A stretch of DNA of 64,000 bases, from the NCBI RefSeq assembly GCF_052216985.1, contig NZ_JBQOUY010000001.1, forward strand, positions 62,001-126,000, in the 5' to 3' direction. The notes under the pieces were generated by a model that was not told the origin of the DNA, searched no databases, and saw nothing but the letters and a program-made list of their open reading frames with translations. The stretch is from Acidaminococcus fermentans_A (lineage in GTDB: Bacteria > Bacillota > Negativicutes > Acidaminococcales > Acidaminococcaceae). Position 1 is the stretch's first letter, and every line of letters begins with the position of its first letter. Positions 15,236-22,645 of this stretch are shown in pieces. A program made the position numbers and the translations under genes.

Positions 15236-17131
15236 TTACCAGATCTGGGTGCCGCTGGACGCCTTCACCAGTTTTTTCCGATGATTTTTCTTCCGTTTTT
15301 CCGCTCTAGCCACCGTTTCCGTCCCTTCCAGGATGTTCGCCCGGCCTCTGGCTGCCAGCCCGTCCCAGTCGGGATGCAGGGTCTGCATACAAGCCAGGTT
15401 GTAGTTCCGCAGGTCAAGAGGTTCGTTCCGCACCCCGGTGGTGGGCTCCCAGACCTCCCGGTATTCCCCGTTCTTTTTGATCGTTTTTCTATGTTCGGAG
15501 ATAAGGCCTCGGAAGTACAGGGCGTCATAGCCCCGGTTGGTCATCACCCCGTCTTCGTCCAGGGGGAAATGGAAAAACATGGGCCCCGGCTGCTCGATGG
15601 TCAGCCGGTTCATGATCTGCTGCTTCCCATCATCAACCCCCAGCATCACCAGCGGGGCGTTGAGCCCTTTGGCCTTTCCCCCCTTATAGTCCAGAGGGAT
15701 GCCGGGACCGCCCATGCCCTTGACGGCAAACCGCTGCTTGAGTATGTTCCGCTCGCAGTAGCGGTAGGCGTTCCCAGTAAAATGGCCGCCAGAGTCAATA
15801 AAGGTTCGGGTCACCCGGAGAGTGCAGCCGTCGGCAAACTTGTAAGCCCGGTCCAGAATCTTGTCCAGTTCGGCCCAGGTGCTGACCCGGTTGGGCGCGC
15901 TCAGGATGACCCCCTTCAAAATGCCCCAGCACTCTTCTCCGGCGCCCCAGCCGCAGATCTCGTATTCCAGCCGGTTATCCTGGACGTCCACGGCCGCCGT
16001 CAGGAGCAGCACCCCGTCCGGCAGTTCGGCCCCGTACTTTTCCCGGCGCTTAAGCAAAAAGTCATCGGACTCAAAAGCCCCGGTCACCCGGTAGGATTCC
16101 CCAAAACGAGTGTTCATGACGACTTTCTCCCGGTCTGGGAAGCCTTTGGCTTCCAACCACTCTTTCATGACCTGCTTCCAGCTGATCCAGGGGCTGGAGA
16201 AGGCATTTACATAAAAAGACCGGCAGCCCGTTTCCAGAGCTTCCGGGTGCTGAGCCACATATTTCTGTGGCGCTGCTTTCATTTGTTTTTCGGTAAAGGC
16301 AAATCCGCAGTCCGGGCACCGCCATTTGACGCCCCGGACCACATACCGCTGCATCCCCTGGACCTTGGCGCCTTTCTTGGCGTCCACCTCCATGTTGAGA
16401 TAGGACAACTTGTGGTACTCCCCGCAGTTGGGACACCGGTGCTGCCACTCCTCCTGGGTGCCTGCGTTGTAGGCCACATCGATCCGGCTGTCCCCCTCAT
16501 TGGTGGGCGTGGAGAAAAGGCCCATGACCCGGTTCCAGTAGGTAGTCATACGCTTGGCCGCCAGATCGATAGGATCCCCTTCCGTCCCGGCCGATGCCGG
16601 GAAGCGGTCCACCTCATCGCAGAGCAGGATCCGGATAGGACGGGACGCCAGCCCCGCAGGGCTGTTGGCCCCGCCCATGATCAACCGCCCACCGGGGAAC
16701 AGCTTGGACAAGATGGTATTTCCCCGGTCCCGGCTCTTTACGTCTGCAAAGATGTCGGCGAGGACCTTGGTGTCCCGGATCATAGGCTCTATCCGGGATT
16801 TGGAAAAGTCTTCCGCCATATCCACCGTAGGCTGGACCATCATGATGGAACAGGGGTCCAGATGGGCAAACCTGCCGATAATGTTGTTCATGATGTCGCT
16901 CTTCCCGATCTGGCTGCAGCTCTTGACCACAACCTCATGGATCCCGGGCTGAGTAAAGCTATCCATGATGTCTTTCTGATAGGGCGCCCGGCTGGTCTTC
17001 CACCGGCCCGGCTCTGCTGCCGTACTGGGCAGCATCCGGTAGGCGTCGGCCCATTCAGAGACCGATGTCTTGGGCAGAGGCTTCAGGCCGTGTTCGGCCA
17101 CATACCGCCAGAGGGCTTCAGCACTCTTCAT
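15236..17131 (-). CDS. terminase large subunit (lambda gpA family)
   Basis: A 631-residue large terminase of the GpA family, the packaging ATPase and cos nuclease. The Walker-like KSCSQIGKSDIMNNIIG lies near residue 70, SIMMVQPTVDMAEDFSKSRIEPMI follows, LLCDEVDRFP is the acidic box, and two CxxC pairs (HRCPNCGEYH and WRCPDCGFAF) form the zinc ribbon. VDVQDNRLEYEICGWG begins the nuclease domain. The start at 17131 (MKSAEALWRY) is preferred since AGAGGGGGTGG precedes it; an upstream in-frame ATG at 17161 has no ribosome site. It overlaps TerS by 14 nt. Confidence 0.95.
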   Translation of the reverse strand: MKSAEALWRYVAEHGLKPLPKTSVSEWADAYRMLPSTAAEPGRWKTSRAPYQKDIMDSFTQPGIHEVVVKSCSQIGKSDIMNNIIGRFAHLDPCSIMMVQPTVDMAEDFSKSRIEPMIRDTKVLADIFADVKSRDRGNTILSKLFPGGRLIMGGANSPAGLASRPIRILLCDEVDRFPASAGTEGDPIDLAAKRMTTYWNRVMGLFSTPTNEGDSRIDVAYNAGTQEEWQHRCPNCGEYHKLSYLNMEVDAKKGAKVQGMQRYVVRGVKWRCPDCGFAFTEKQMKAAPQKYVAQHPEALETGCRSFYVNAFSSPWISWKQVMKEWLEAKGFPDREKVVMNTRFGESYRVTGAFESDDFLLKRREKYGAELPDGVLLLTAAVDVQDNRLEYEICGWGAGEECWGILKGVILSAPNRVSTWAELDKILDRAYKFADGCTLRVTRTFIDSGGHFTGNAYRYCERNILKQRFAVKGMGGPGIPLDYKGGKAKGLNAPLVMLGVDDGKQQIMNRLTIEQPGPMFFHFPLDEDGVMTNRGYDALYFRGLISEHRKTIKKNGEYREVWEPTTGVRNEPLDLRNYNLACMQTLHPDWDGLAARGRANILEGTETVARAEKRKKNHRKKLVKASSGTQIW

Positions 17132-17642
17132 CGGAGTCCACCCCCTCTGCCGCTTCCGCATCCATAAAAAGATCCGGGCTGTACGCTGACAGCTCGGACA
17201 GTTTTTCCTCGATTTCTTTGGTGAGGGTTGTATAGATTTCTTCTTTTTTCTGGCCTTCCAGGATGGGGGCCAGCTTGGCCGGTAGACCCAGAAGCTGGGT
17301 CCGCAGGTTGGAGGCCATTTCGGTCATGACCAGCTCAACCGTTTTTGCCGGGTAGACGCTCCCCTGGAGCTCGGCCAGCTTCAGTTCGGCGATTTCCCGC
17401 TTGGCTTTCTCGTGCCGGGCCCGTTCCTCGTTGAGGTCAGGAGCATCTTCGGGCGTGTCCATATGGGCTTTTAGCTTGTAATAATTCTTTAGACTGGGCA
17501 CAACCAACACGGCCCCAGTAGGACTGCGCTGGACCGTACCTTCCTGGATGAGCTGGTGGACCCGCTGCTGCGTGACTCCGAGCACTTTTCCAAGTTCTGT
17601 TTGTGTCGTCGTGAGGGACATCAAATCTTTTGATATTTTCAT
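17118..17642 (-). CDS. terminase small subunit, Nu1-like DNA-recognition protein
   Basis: A 174-residue protein. Residues about 12-60 form a helix-turn-helix (QTELGKVLGVTQQRVHQLIQEGTVQRSPTGAVLVVPSLKNYY) like lambda Nu1, followed by a helical region (ERARHEKAKREIAELKLAELQG) and a C-terminus that would contact TerL. It should recognise the packaging start site. The ATG at 17642 is preferred over further upstream starts: its leader GAGGGGGTGGACCTG closely matches the TerL leader. Confidence 0.88.
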   Translation of the reverse strand: MKISKDLMSLTTTQTELGKVLGVTQQRVHQLIQEGTVQRSPTGAVLVVPSLKNYYKLKAHMDTPEDAPDLNEERARHEKAKREIAELKLAELQGSVYPAKTVELVMTEMASNLRTQLLGLPAKLAPILEGQKKEEIYTTLTKEIEEKLSELSAYSPDLFMDAEAAEGVDSDEEC

Positions 17643-18103
17643 CAGGTCCACCCCCTCTCTGTACGGCCCCGGAACAAACAAGGCCGAAAAAAATTTTGCA
17701 ACTAGCACGTTTTCGGGGCTCGACAGACCCGCACCATTTTCATGGGAGCCAGAAGGACCCGCCAACTCCACAAATTCAACCCACCTTGCTGTGTGCTACT
17801 GGTGGACACTCGGCCTCCCGTGTCGCTGCTGAGACGCTCGCGCCCGCTGGCTGATGGCTGGCCGGAAAGGAGAGAAAAGCTGCACCGTCAGTCAGCAGTC
17901 GTCAACGCCCCACGCCGGCGGCCGGAAGAAGGCAAGAGAAAAGCCGCCTGATCTTAGGCGGCTTTGTCCCACTACAGAGGGGTCCTTGTTGAGTAGGCGT
18001 GTCGTAAAGGCTGCTGCGCCCTTGTGCTCCACACTGCTTACAGCTTACATGATATCACCCTTTAAACTGGTTATGTTGTGCTATTCCCGGTTATTTTGTG
18101 CTT
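17643..18103. other. 461-bp non-coding segment upstream of terminase; cos/packaging site candidate
   Basis: No supported reading frame lies here. It contains a 10-bp palindromic stem at 17940-17965 and several GC-rich stretches. By analogy with lambda, where cos lies just before the terminase genes, the packaging site is expected here, but no cohesive-end sequence can be pinned down by eye. Late promoters responding to the regulator upstream may also lie here. Confidence 0.45.
17940..17965 (-). terminator. putative terminator hairpin between late regulator and terminase
   Basis: AAAGCCGCCT (17940-17949) pairs with AGGCGGCTTT (17956-17965) around a 6-nt loop. Read leftward it ends in TTTTCTC. 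It would end early/middle transcription before the late operon, but the short T-run leaves doubt; an operator or packaging signal is the alternative. Confidence 0.5.
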
Positions 18104-18556
18104 TTATCCTGGAAAATCCACAGTATCCAGATACCCTGGGTATTCCTCAGCCACCCGGGCCTCAAATTCGGCCACCGCCACCGGATACAGGTGGCGTACA
18201 TAGTCCTCGCTTTTGTTAAGCACCCCGGCCACCCGTTTCCAGCTCCGATGATTGACAATCCGGGTCATAAGGACGATCCGGTTCTGGTCGGTCAGCATCC
18301 GGCCGATCATGTCCCGGGCCACCTCCCGCCACTTGATAAGGGTGTCCCAGTCCCGGTTGAGAGACTCCTCCACCTCCATCAGCCGGGCCACCTTGTCTAC
18401 CATGTCCAGGGGCTGGCCCCCGTCCACTCTATCCCGGGATGTGTCCACACTCTTGAGGTGGATCATATCCGCCTGGATCTTGCGGATCTCATCCTCCTTG
18501 CAGGCCAGCCCGTCCTCCAGCTCATAGATCCGTCGTAAAAACTCTGCTCCGGTCAT
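18104..18556 (-). CDS. phage transcriptional regulator, DUF1492/ArpU-like with sigma-4-type HTH
   Basis: A 150-residue protein. The first 100 residues are helical (RIYELEDGLACKEDEIRKIQADMIHLKS, then VDKVARLMEVEESLNRDWDTLIKWREVARDMI). The end carries a region-4-like helix-turn-helix: LTDQNRIVLMTRIVNHRSWKRVAGVLNKSEDYVRHLYPVAVAEF. Such proteins lie immediately before terminase genes in many Firmicute prophages and act as late gene activators. The ATG at 18556 has GGAGG 8 nt upstream; a longer frame lacks a ribosome site. Confidence 0.78.
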   Translation of the reverse strand: MTGAEFLRRIYELEDGLACKEDEIRKIQADMIHLKSVDTSRDRVDGGQPLDMVDKVARLMEVEESLNRDWDTLIKWREVARDMIGRMLTDQNRIVLMTRIVNHRSWKRVAGVLNKSEDYVRHLYPVAVAEFEARVAEEYPGYLDTVDFPG

Positions 18557-18645
18557 AAGCAGCCTCCGACCACCCACAGCAAGGCCATGGCCACAAAAAC
18601 GATCAGCCCCACCATAGCGGCGATCAGACACCAGTCATCGTGCAT
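18553..18645 (-). CDS. 30-residue single-span membrane protein
   Basis: A very short gene: MHDDWCLIAAMVGLIVFVAM followed by ALLWVVGGCL. GGGAGGAG lies 6 nt before the ATG, one of the clearest ribosome sites in this block, and both ends overlap neighbouring genes (stop overlaps the regulator start by 4 nt; start lies within the DUF3310 gene end). One transmembrane helix, negatively charged N-terminus. Function unknown. Confidence 0.7.
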   Translation of the reverse strand: MHDDWCLIAAMVGLIVFVAMALLWVVGGCL

Positions 18646-19276
18646 CCGTATCTCCTCCCTTCCTGGCCTCGATTGCCCGCAGCATGGTAAGACACTCGAT
18701 AGCCTTATCCAGGTCCTGCAGACCGTTTTTCCGGGGGTACCGATAGATGTACTTGACGGCACAGCCTATCAGATAGGCGGCAATGCCGTCCGATCCCTGG
18801 CACAGCTCCCGGGCAATCTCGATGCACTCCAATCCGCCTCTCCAGGCATAGTGACCTGGATGGTGGACCGGGTCAGCCTCTGCCGTCTTGGGCTCCGGGG
18901 CGGGCATCTGTATCCCCAGCTCGACGAACTCCAGGGGTGCTTTTGGCCTATACACAGCAATCGGCCTGGCCTTCGGATCGGACTGGGCCTGTCCGAATCT
19001 GTCCGAATCTGTCCGAATCTGTCCGGATCTGTCCGGATCTGTCCGAGGGTCCGGCAAGGCAGCCTTGGTCTCAGGCTCTTTTGCCGTCTTAGGCTTTCGG
19101 CCCGGGCGTTTTTTGTCCGCCGGCGCCTCGGGAGTCACCCGATGTTTGGGGCAATCGTCGTCCGTCACGTCGTCGATCAGGGCGATGGGCTTGACACCCA
19201 TGCACAGCATCTGGCCCCCATCCGGGATGGCCATATCACACTTATGGCACCGTTGTGCCGTCTCTTTACTTGTCAT
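18635..19276 (-). CDS. DUF3310 protein with zinc-finger-like N-terminus
   Basis: A 213-residue protein. The C-terminal 75 residues are a DUF3310 domain (DPVHHPGHYAWRGGLECIEI... and AAYLIGCAVKYIYRYPRKNG..QDLDKAIECL), common in phages. The N-terminal part has RCHKCDMAIPDGG and a later Cys-Pro-Lys-His, a possible metal site. The middle is a low-complexity linker containing DPRTDPDRSGQIRTDSDRFG, encoded by a 10-bp DNA tandem repeat read in three frames. The ATG at 19276 follows AAAGGAG. Confidence 0.82.
   Translation of the reverse strand: MTSKETAQRCHKCDMAIPDGGQMLCMGVKPIALIDDVTDDDCPKHRVTPEAPADKKRPGRKPKTAKEPETKAALPDPRTDPDRSGQIRTDSDRFGQAQSDPKARPIAVYRPKAPLEFVELGIQMPAPEPKTAEADPVHHPGHYAWRGGLECIEIARELCQGSDGIAAYLIGCAVKYIYRYPRKNGLQDLDKAIECLTMLRAIEARKGGDTDAR
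18991..19046. repeat. 10-bp tandem repeat inside the DUF3310 gene
   Basis: Five consecutive 10-bp units of GTCCGAATCT (three exact, then two with A to G at the seventh base) followed by a partial sixth unit. The unit length is not a multiple of three, so gain or loss of one copy shifts the reading frame of the DUF3310 gene and would remove its conserved C-terminal domain. Confidence 0.95.
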
Positions 19277-19458
19277 CTTTTCCGTCTCCTTTCTTGGGCT
19301 GCTTGCCACTTGTGCAGGCAGGTCCAGCAGCAAAAATAGTGGACGCCGGTCTTATCGTGGATCTTGTACAGCCACTTGGCCGTCATCGGTTTATAAAAGG
19401 TCATCCCGCACCAGGCGCAGGGATGGAACGTCCCAGGGAAATCCAGATGATAGCTCAT
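19273..19458 (-). CDS. small Cys-rich putative zinc-binding phage protein
   Basis: A 61-residue protein with two cysteine pairs (HPCAWCGMTFYKP and YFCCWTCLHKWQ) spaced as in a treble-clef or FCS-type zinc finger, and a basic C-terminus (ERRRKR). The ATG overlaps the upstream stop as ATGA. Function unknown; nucleic-acid binding is plausible. Confidence 0.7.
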   Translation of the reverse strand: MSYHLDFPGTFHPCAWCGMTFYKPMTAKWLYKIHDKTGVHYFCCWTCLHKWQAAQERRRKR

Positions 19459-19679
19459 AGGCTCATCAGATCCCGCCGGAGATCATCCTCCTGGTGCTTG
19501 AGGTACTCCCGCAGCCGGCTGATCCGATCCAGGGACTGGATCAGCACATCGTGGGCCCGGCTGTCCCTATAGGGAGGGGCCAACTTGGCAGAGAGATAGG
19601 ACATATCCGTCTCCCCGCCGCCCAGCTCGTTACTGATGTTTTGCAGCTTGATTTTGATCCCCAAAGTCTTGTCGGTCAT
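19455..19679 (-). CDS. small helical phage protein, unknown
   Basis: A 74-residue charged protein ending in a long helix (HDVLIQSLDRISRLREYLKHQEDDLRRDLMSL) with heptad-like spacing. Its start overlaps the upstream gene's stop (ATGA) and its stop overlaps the next start, so it is translated within a coupled chain. No family recognised. Confidence 0.65.
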   Translation of the reverse strand: MTDKTLGIKIKLQNISNELGGGETDMSYLSAKLAPPYRDSRAHDVLIQSLDRISRLREYLKHQEDDLRRDLMSL

Positions 19680-20050
19680 TTTTTGACTGCCTCCTTTGCA
19701 AAATCATTGATGTACCATAAAAAAGTCCGAAGTGTCACATTAGGATACCGATGGCCCTCGTAGCAGCTCCTGCCGGACGATATGTGACCGTTTAAAGCAC
19801 ATTTAAAGACCATGAACTCATACCCAGCATCCGGTGTCCAACGCAGGTCTGCCTTATAGTGCTGCCGGCCTACCAAAAGCTGGGCGGTCAGGAAATCTCC
19901 AGCATAAGCCCCCGGCTCGTGCCCAAACCTGCGCCCCAGGGACAACATCTCTTCCGGGACCTCCTGATGGCCGCCCCACATATCCACAATCTCCAGGCAT
20001 CCGATTTTCTTGCCCCGATATTTCGGGATTGGATAAATCTGATTCGTCAT
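19676..20050 (-). CDS. phage protein of unknown function
   Basis: A 124-residue soluble protein (MTNQIYPIPKYRGKKIGC..., ending LWYINDFAKEAVKK) with aromatic and Gly-rich middle and no recognised domain. The ATG at 20050 is preceded by GGGGAG at 8 nt; a longer frame from 20071 has no ribosome site. It lies in the small-gene block between the helicase and the late regulator. Confidence 0.65.
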   Translation of the reverse strand: MTNQIYPIPKYRGKKIGCLEIVDMWGGHQEVPEEMLSLGRRFGHEPGAYAGDFLTAQLLVGRQHYKADLRWTPDAGYEFMVFKCALNGHISSGRSCYEGHRYPNVTLRTFLWYINDFAKEAVKK

Positions 20051-20055
20051 ACGTA

Positions 20056-20277
20056 CTACTCCCCATCGCAATCAACAACAACAATTTCCAACTTCCCGTC
20101 AGACAGGTAGCAATCCACCGCCTCAAGCAGAATATCGTCCACGTAGCAGTAGGGCAGCCCTGCATATATCCCGCGATAAATTTCAGTCTCCTTGTTTCGG
20201 GAGTAGATTATGATTTGCCGTTCGGGGTGCACGCCTTCTAGTACGTCCACCAGAGATCCGTCATCAAAACTACCCAA
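20056..20277 (-). CDS. small phage protein of unknown function
   Basis: A 73-residue acidic protein (VDVLEGVHPERQIIIYSRNKETEIYRGIYAGLPYCYVDDILLEAVD...) with alternating strand-like segments. It resembles many short uncharacterised phage proteins of similar size. Not recognised further. Confidence 0.6.
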   Translation of the reverse strand: MGSFDDGSLVDVLEGVHPERQIIIYSRNKETEIYRGIYAGLPYCYVDDILLEAVDCYLSDGKLEIVVVDCDGE

Positions 20278-20279
20278 TT

Positions 20280-20513
20280 TCAGTCCTCCTTTGCAAAGGC
20301 CTCCATGGCCTGCTGAATGTGGTCAGTCATCCTCTTAAGCCGGGTCTCCCCAAAGCCAAACTCCGCCCGCAGGGCATCCCGGCAGTCGCTGATGCCCAGG
20401 TTGTAGATCTGGCTGCTGTACTCCAGCAGCCACAGCCTAAAATCCGGCAGGCTCATAGCCTTGATCTGCTTTAACTGCTGCCGACTCACGCCGGGGATCC
20501 GTTGTCCGTCCAT
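20280..20513 (-). CDS. small phage protein of unknown function
   Basis: A 77-residue helical protein (VSRQQLKQIKAMSLPDFRLWLLEY... LRAEFGFGETRLKRMTDHIQQAMEAF). It ends two bases before the next gene. No family recognised; the regularly spaced hydrophobic residues suggest a small helical bundle. Confidence 0.62.
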   Translation of the reverse strand: MDGQRIPGVSRQQLKQIKAMSLPDFRLWLLEYSSQIYNLGISDCRDALRAEFGFGETRLKRMTDHIQQAMEAFAKED

Positions 20514-20527
20514 CCGTCACCACCCCC

Positions 20528-20632
20528 TTACGCCAGCAGGATGTATTTCCACAGGGCGATGGTGGCCCCCAGGATCAGGGCCAGCCCTGCAAAAAGGCCG
20601 ATTAGCACAACCGCTTTCACCAAACTGTTCAT
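20528..20632 (-). CDS. 34-residue single-span membrane protein
   Basis: A short gene starting MNSLVKAVVLIGLFAGLALI and ending ATIALWKYILLA. The ATG overlaps the SNF2 helicase stop (ATGA) and GGAGG lies 8 nt upstream, so it is likely translated. One transmembrane helix. It is the second such mini-gene in the block, after the one at 18.6 kb. Confidence 0.65.
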   Translation of the reverse strand: MNSLVKAVVLIGLFAGLALILGATIALWKYILLA

Positions 20633-22005
20633 TTCGGCAACCTCCATTTCTTGATTCTCGCTTTCAGCGATTCCAGCACTTTCTCCTGGGAGGCGTCTTT
20701 GTCCCCCAGGGCTTCCACCAGATCTTCGTCCCGGGTGCCGGTACAGATCAACTGATGGATGATGACGGGTTCTTTCTGCCCTTGCCGGTGCAATCGTTTG
20801 TTAGCCTGCTGGTACAGCTCCAGGCTCCAGTTGAGGCCGAACCAGATGATGTGGTGGCCCCCGTCCTGGAGATTGAGCCCATAGGCCGTGCTGGCCGGAT
20901 GGGCCAGCAGGACGTCAATCTTACCGGCGTTCCAATCGACCTCCTCTTTGGCTCCGGTAAATTCCCGGACCCGCAGCTTGCTCTTGGCCAGGGCCTCCAT
21001 CAGCCGGTCCTTGTCGTGGCGGAAGTTGTAAAACACCAAGGCATGCTGCCCGTGCAGCTGCTCGATCAGCTCCATAAAGGCCTCGATCTTGCAGTCATGG
21101 ACCAGATGGACCTGATGGTCATCGTCATACAGGGCCCCGTTGGCCAGCTGCTGCAGCTTGTTGGAGAGGGCCGCCGCACTGGCCACGTCGATGTCCCCAT
21201 CCGGCAGGGACAGGACCATCTTTTTTTCCAATTCGTTGTAGGCCTTCTTGGCTTTGGCATCCAGCTCCACCGGGATGTCATGGACGATGCAGTCCGGAAG
21301 CTGCAGGTAGTCGGACGCTTTCACGCTGATACAGATGTCTGATATTTTGGATAGTACCGCATCCGCCGCCCCCTCCTTGGGATCGTACTGGTAGATCACG
21401 TCCCGCCCCCGCCTGCCCGGATCAAAGTAGCGATCCCGGAAGTGGGTATAGAACTTGCCCAGCCTCTCACCTCGATCCAGCAGATAGATCTGGCTCCACA
21501 GGTCCATCAGCCCGTTGGGGGATGGGGTCCCGGTCAGCTCCACGATCCGCTGGATATGAGACCTGATGGACGCCAGGGACTTAAACCGCTTGGCGCTGTG
21601 ACTTTTAAAACTGGATGATTCATCGATCACCACCATGTCAAAGGGCCAGTCGTTCAAATAGTAGTCCACCAACCATGTCACATTCTCCCGGTTGATGATC
21701 CAGATGTCCGCCGGGCTCAAGAGGGCTTTGATCCGCTGCCGGGTGCTGCCCAGGACAGTGGCAAACCGCAGGTGCCGCAGGTTGTCCCATTTGGCCGCCT
21801 CCCTCTGCCAGGTAGCTTCCGCCACCTTCTTGGGGGCGATGACCAGGCATTTCCGGACGGCAAACCGCCCGTACCGCAGCTCGTTGATGGCGGTCAGCGT
21901 GATGGCTGTCTTCCCAAGGCCCATGTCCAAAAACAGTCCTACCGCAGGCTTGTCCAGGATAGCCTGGACGCAAAACTCCTGGTAAGGATGCGGGACAAAC
22001 CTCAT
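20629..22005 (-). CDS. SNF2-family DNA helicase/translocase
   Basis: A 458-residue superfamily 2 ATPase. Motif I is GLFLDMGLGKTAITLTAI (about residues 25-40), motif II VVIDESSSFK, motif III ELTGTPSPNGLMDLWSQIYLLD, and the C-terminal helicase half has VLLAHPASTAYGLNLQDGGHHIIWFGLNWSLELYQQANKRLHRQGQ, which includes motifs V and VI with the arginine finger. Phage SNF2 proteins of this kind lie next to VRR-NUC nucleases and are thought to act in replication or recombination. It overlaps the VRR-NUC gene as ATGA. Confidence 0.94.
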   Translation of the reverse strand: MRFVPHPYQEFCVQAILDKPAVGLFLDMGLGKTAITLTAINELRYGRFAVRKCLVIAPKKVAEATWQREAAKWDNLRHLRFATVLGSTRQRIKALLSPADIWIINRENVTWLVDYYLNDWPFDMVVIDESSSFKSHSAKRFKSLASIRSHIQRIVELTGTPSPNGLMDLWSQIYLLDRGERLGKFYTHFRDRYFDPGRRGRDVIYQYDPKEGAADAVLSKISDICISVKASDYLQLPDCIVHDIPVELDAKAKKAYNELEKKMVLSLPDGDIDVASAAALSNKLQQLANGALYDDDHQVHLVHDCKIEAFMELIEQLHGQHALVFYNFRHDKDRLMEALAKSKLRVREFTGAKEEVDWNAGKIDVLLAHPASTAYGLNLQDGGHHIIWFGLNWSLELYQQANKRLHRQGQKEPVIIHQLICTGTRDEDLVEALGDKDASQEKVLESLKARIKKWRLPK

Positions 22006-22331
22006 TTGACTCCCTCCTCGTCACCCGGATCCCAGAGGACCCGGGTCAGATAATGGGTGTCCAGCAGGTAGGCCGCCACAGCATCGGACCCCCGCAGCAC
22101 CCGCACATTACAGCCCAGGCTCCGCAGGTGATCGAGTACGATCTTCTGCCGGGGACTCAGCACCCCGGTCTCCGTCTTAAGCTCGATAAAGTCCACCCGG
22201 CCCCCTGGCCACACCACGATCCGGTCAGGCACTCCGACGGCGCCAGGACAGACCCACTTATAGGCGGTACCGCCCAGGGCTTTCACCCCCTGGATCAGCC
22301 GCCTCTCTACATCCCGTTCCAATTCGTGCAT
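22002..22331 (-). CDS. VRR-NUC domain nuclease
   Basis: A 109-residue protein consisting of a VRR-NUC fold (PD-(D/E)XK superfamily): ERDVERRLIQGVKALGG with the N-terminal Glu, GVPDRIVVWPGGRVDFIELKTETG containing the PD...ELK catalytic pattern, then LSPRQKIVLDHLRSLGCNVRVL. Relatives are structure-specific, often Holliday-junction-directed, nucleases. The ATG at 22331 has AAAGGAGA 9 nt upstream; a start 30 nt further up lacks one. Confidence 0.93.
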   Translation of the reverse strand: MHELERDVERRLIQGVKALGGTAYKWVCPGAVGVPDRIVVWPGGRVDFIELKTETGVLSPRQKIVLDHLRSLGCNVRVLRGSDAVAAYLLDTHYLTRVLWDPGDEEGVK

Positions 22332-22377
22332 AAGTTCTCTCCTTTCTGCATAATTATGCACTTCTTTTTCCGTGCTG

Positions 22378-22621
22378 TACCCTATGTACCCAAACTTCTC
22401 TATATATACCTAAATTAAAGGATGTAGGCGTCGTATACGTATGTACACGCTATAATATCCTTTATTTTTAACTATATATATAATGTTTGGGTACATAGGG
22501 TATATAGGCCATAACCCCAGTCCAGATGCGGCTTCAGCCGTACCCAAAGGGTGTACCCATTCAAAAAGTTTGGGTACGCCCCCTTTTCCCCGGGTCACGG
22601 TCTGCAAAAGGGTTTGGGTAC
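22378..22621. repeat. iteron-like GTTTGGGTAC array with 18-bp inverted repeat, candidate replication origin
   Basis: The 314-bp gap 22332-22645 between VRR-NUC and the VirE primase has no convincing gene. GTTTGGGTAC occurs on the plus strand at 22485, 22568 and 22612, and inverted at 22386-22395 and (nine of ten bases) 22540-22548. The copies at 22378-22395 and 22485-22502 are arms of a perfect 18-bp inverted repeat enclosing about 90 bp of AT-rich DNA with TATATATA tracts. Iterated sites beside an AT-rich region next to a replication gene fit an origin; regulator operators are the alternative. Confidence 0.6.
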
Positions 22622-22645
22622 ACCTGGCTCCCGTATGGTTATACA

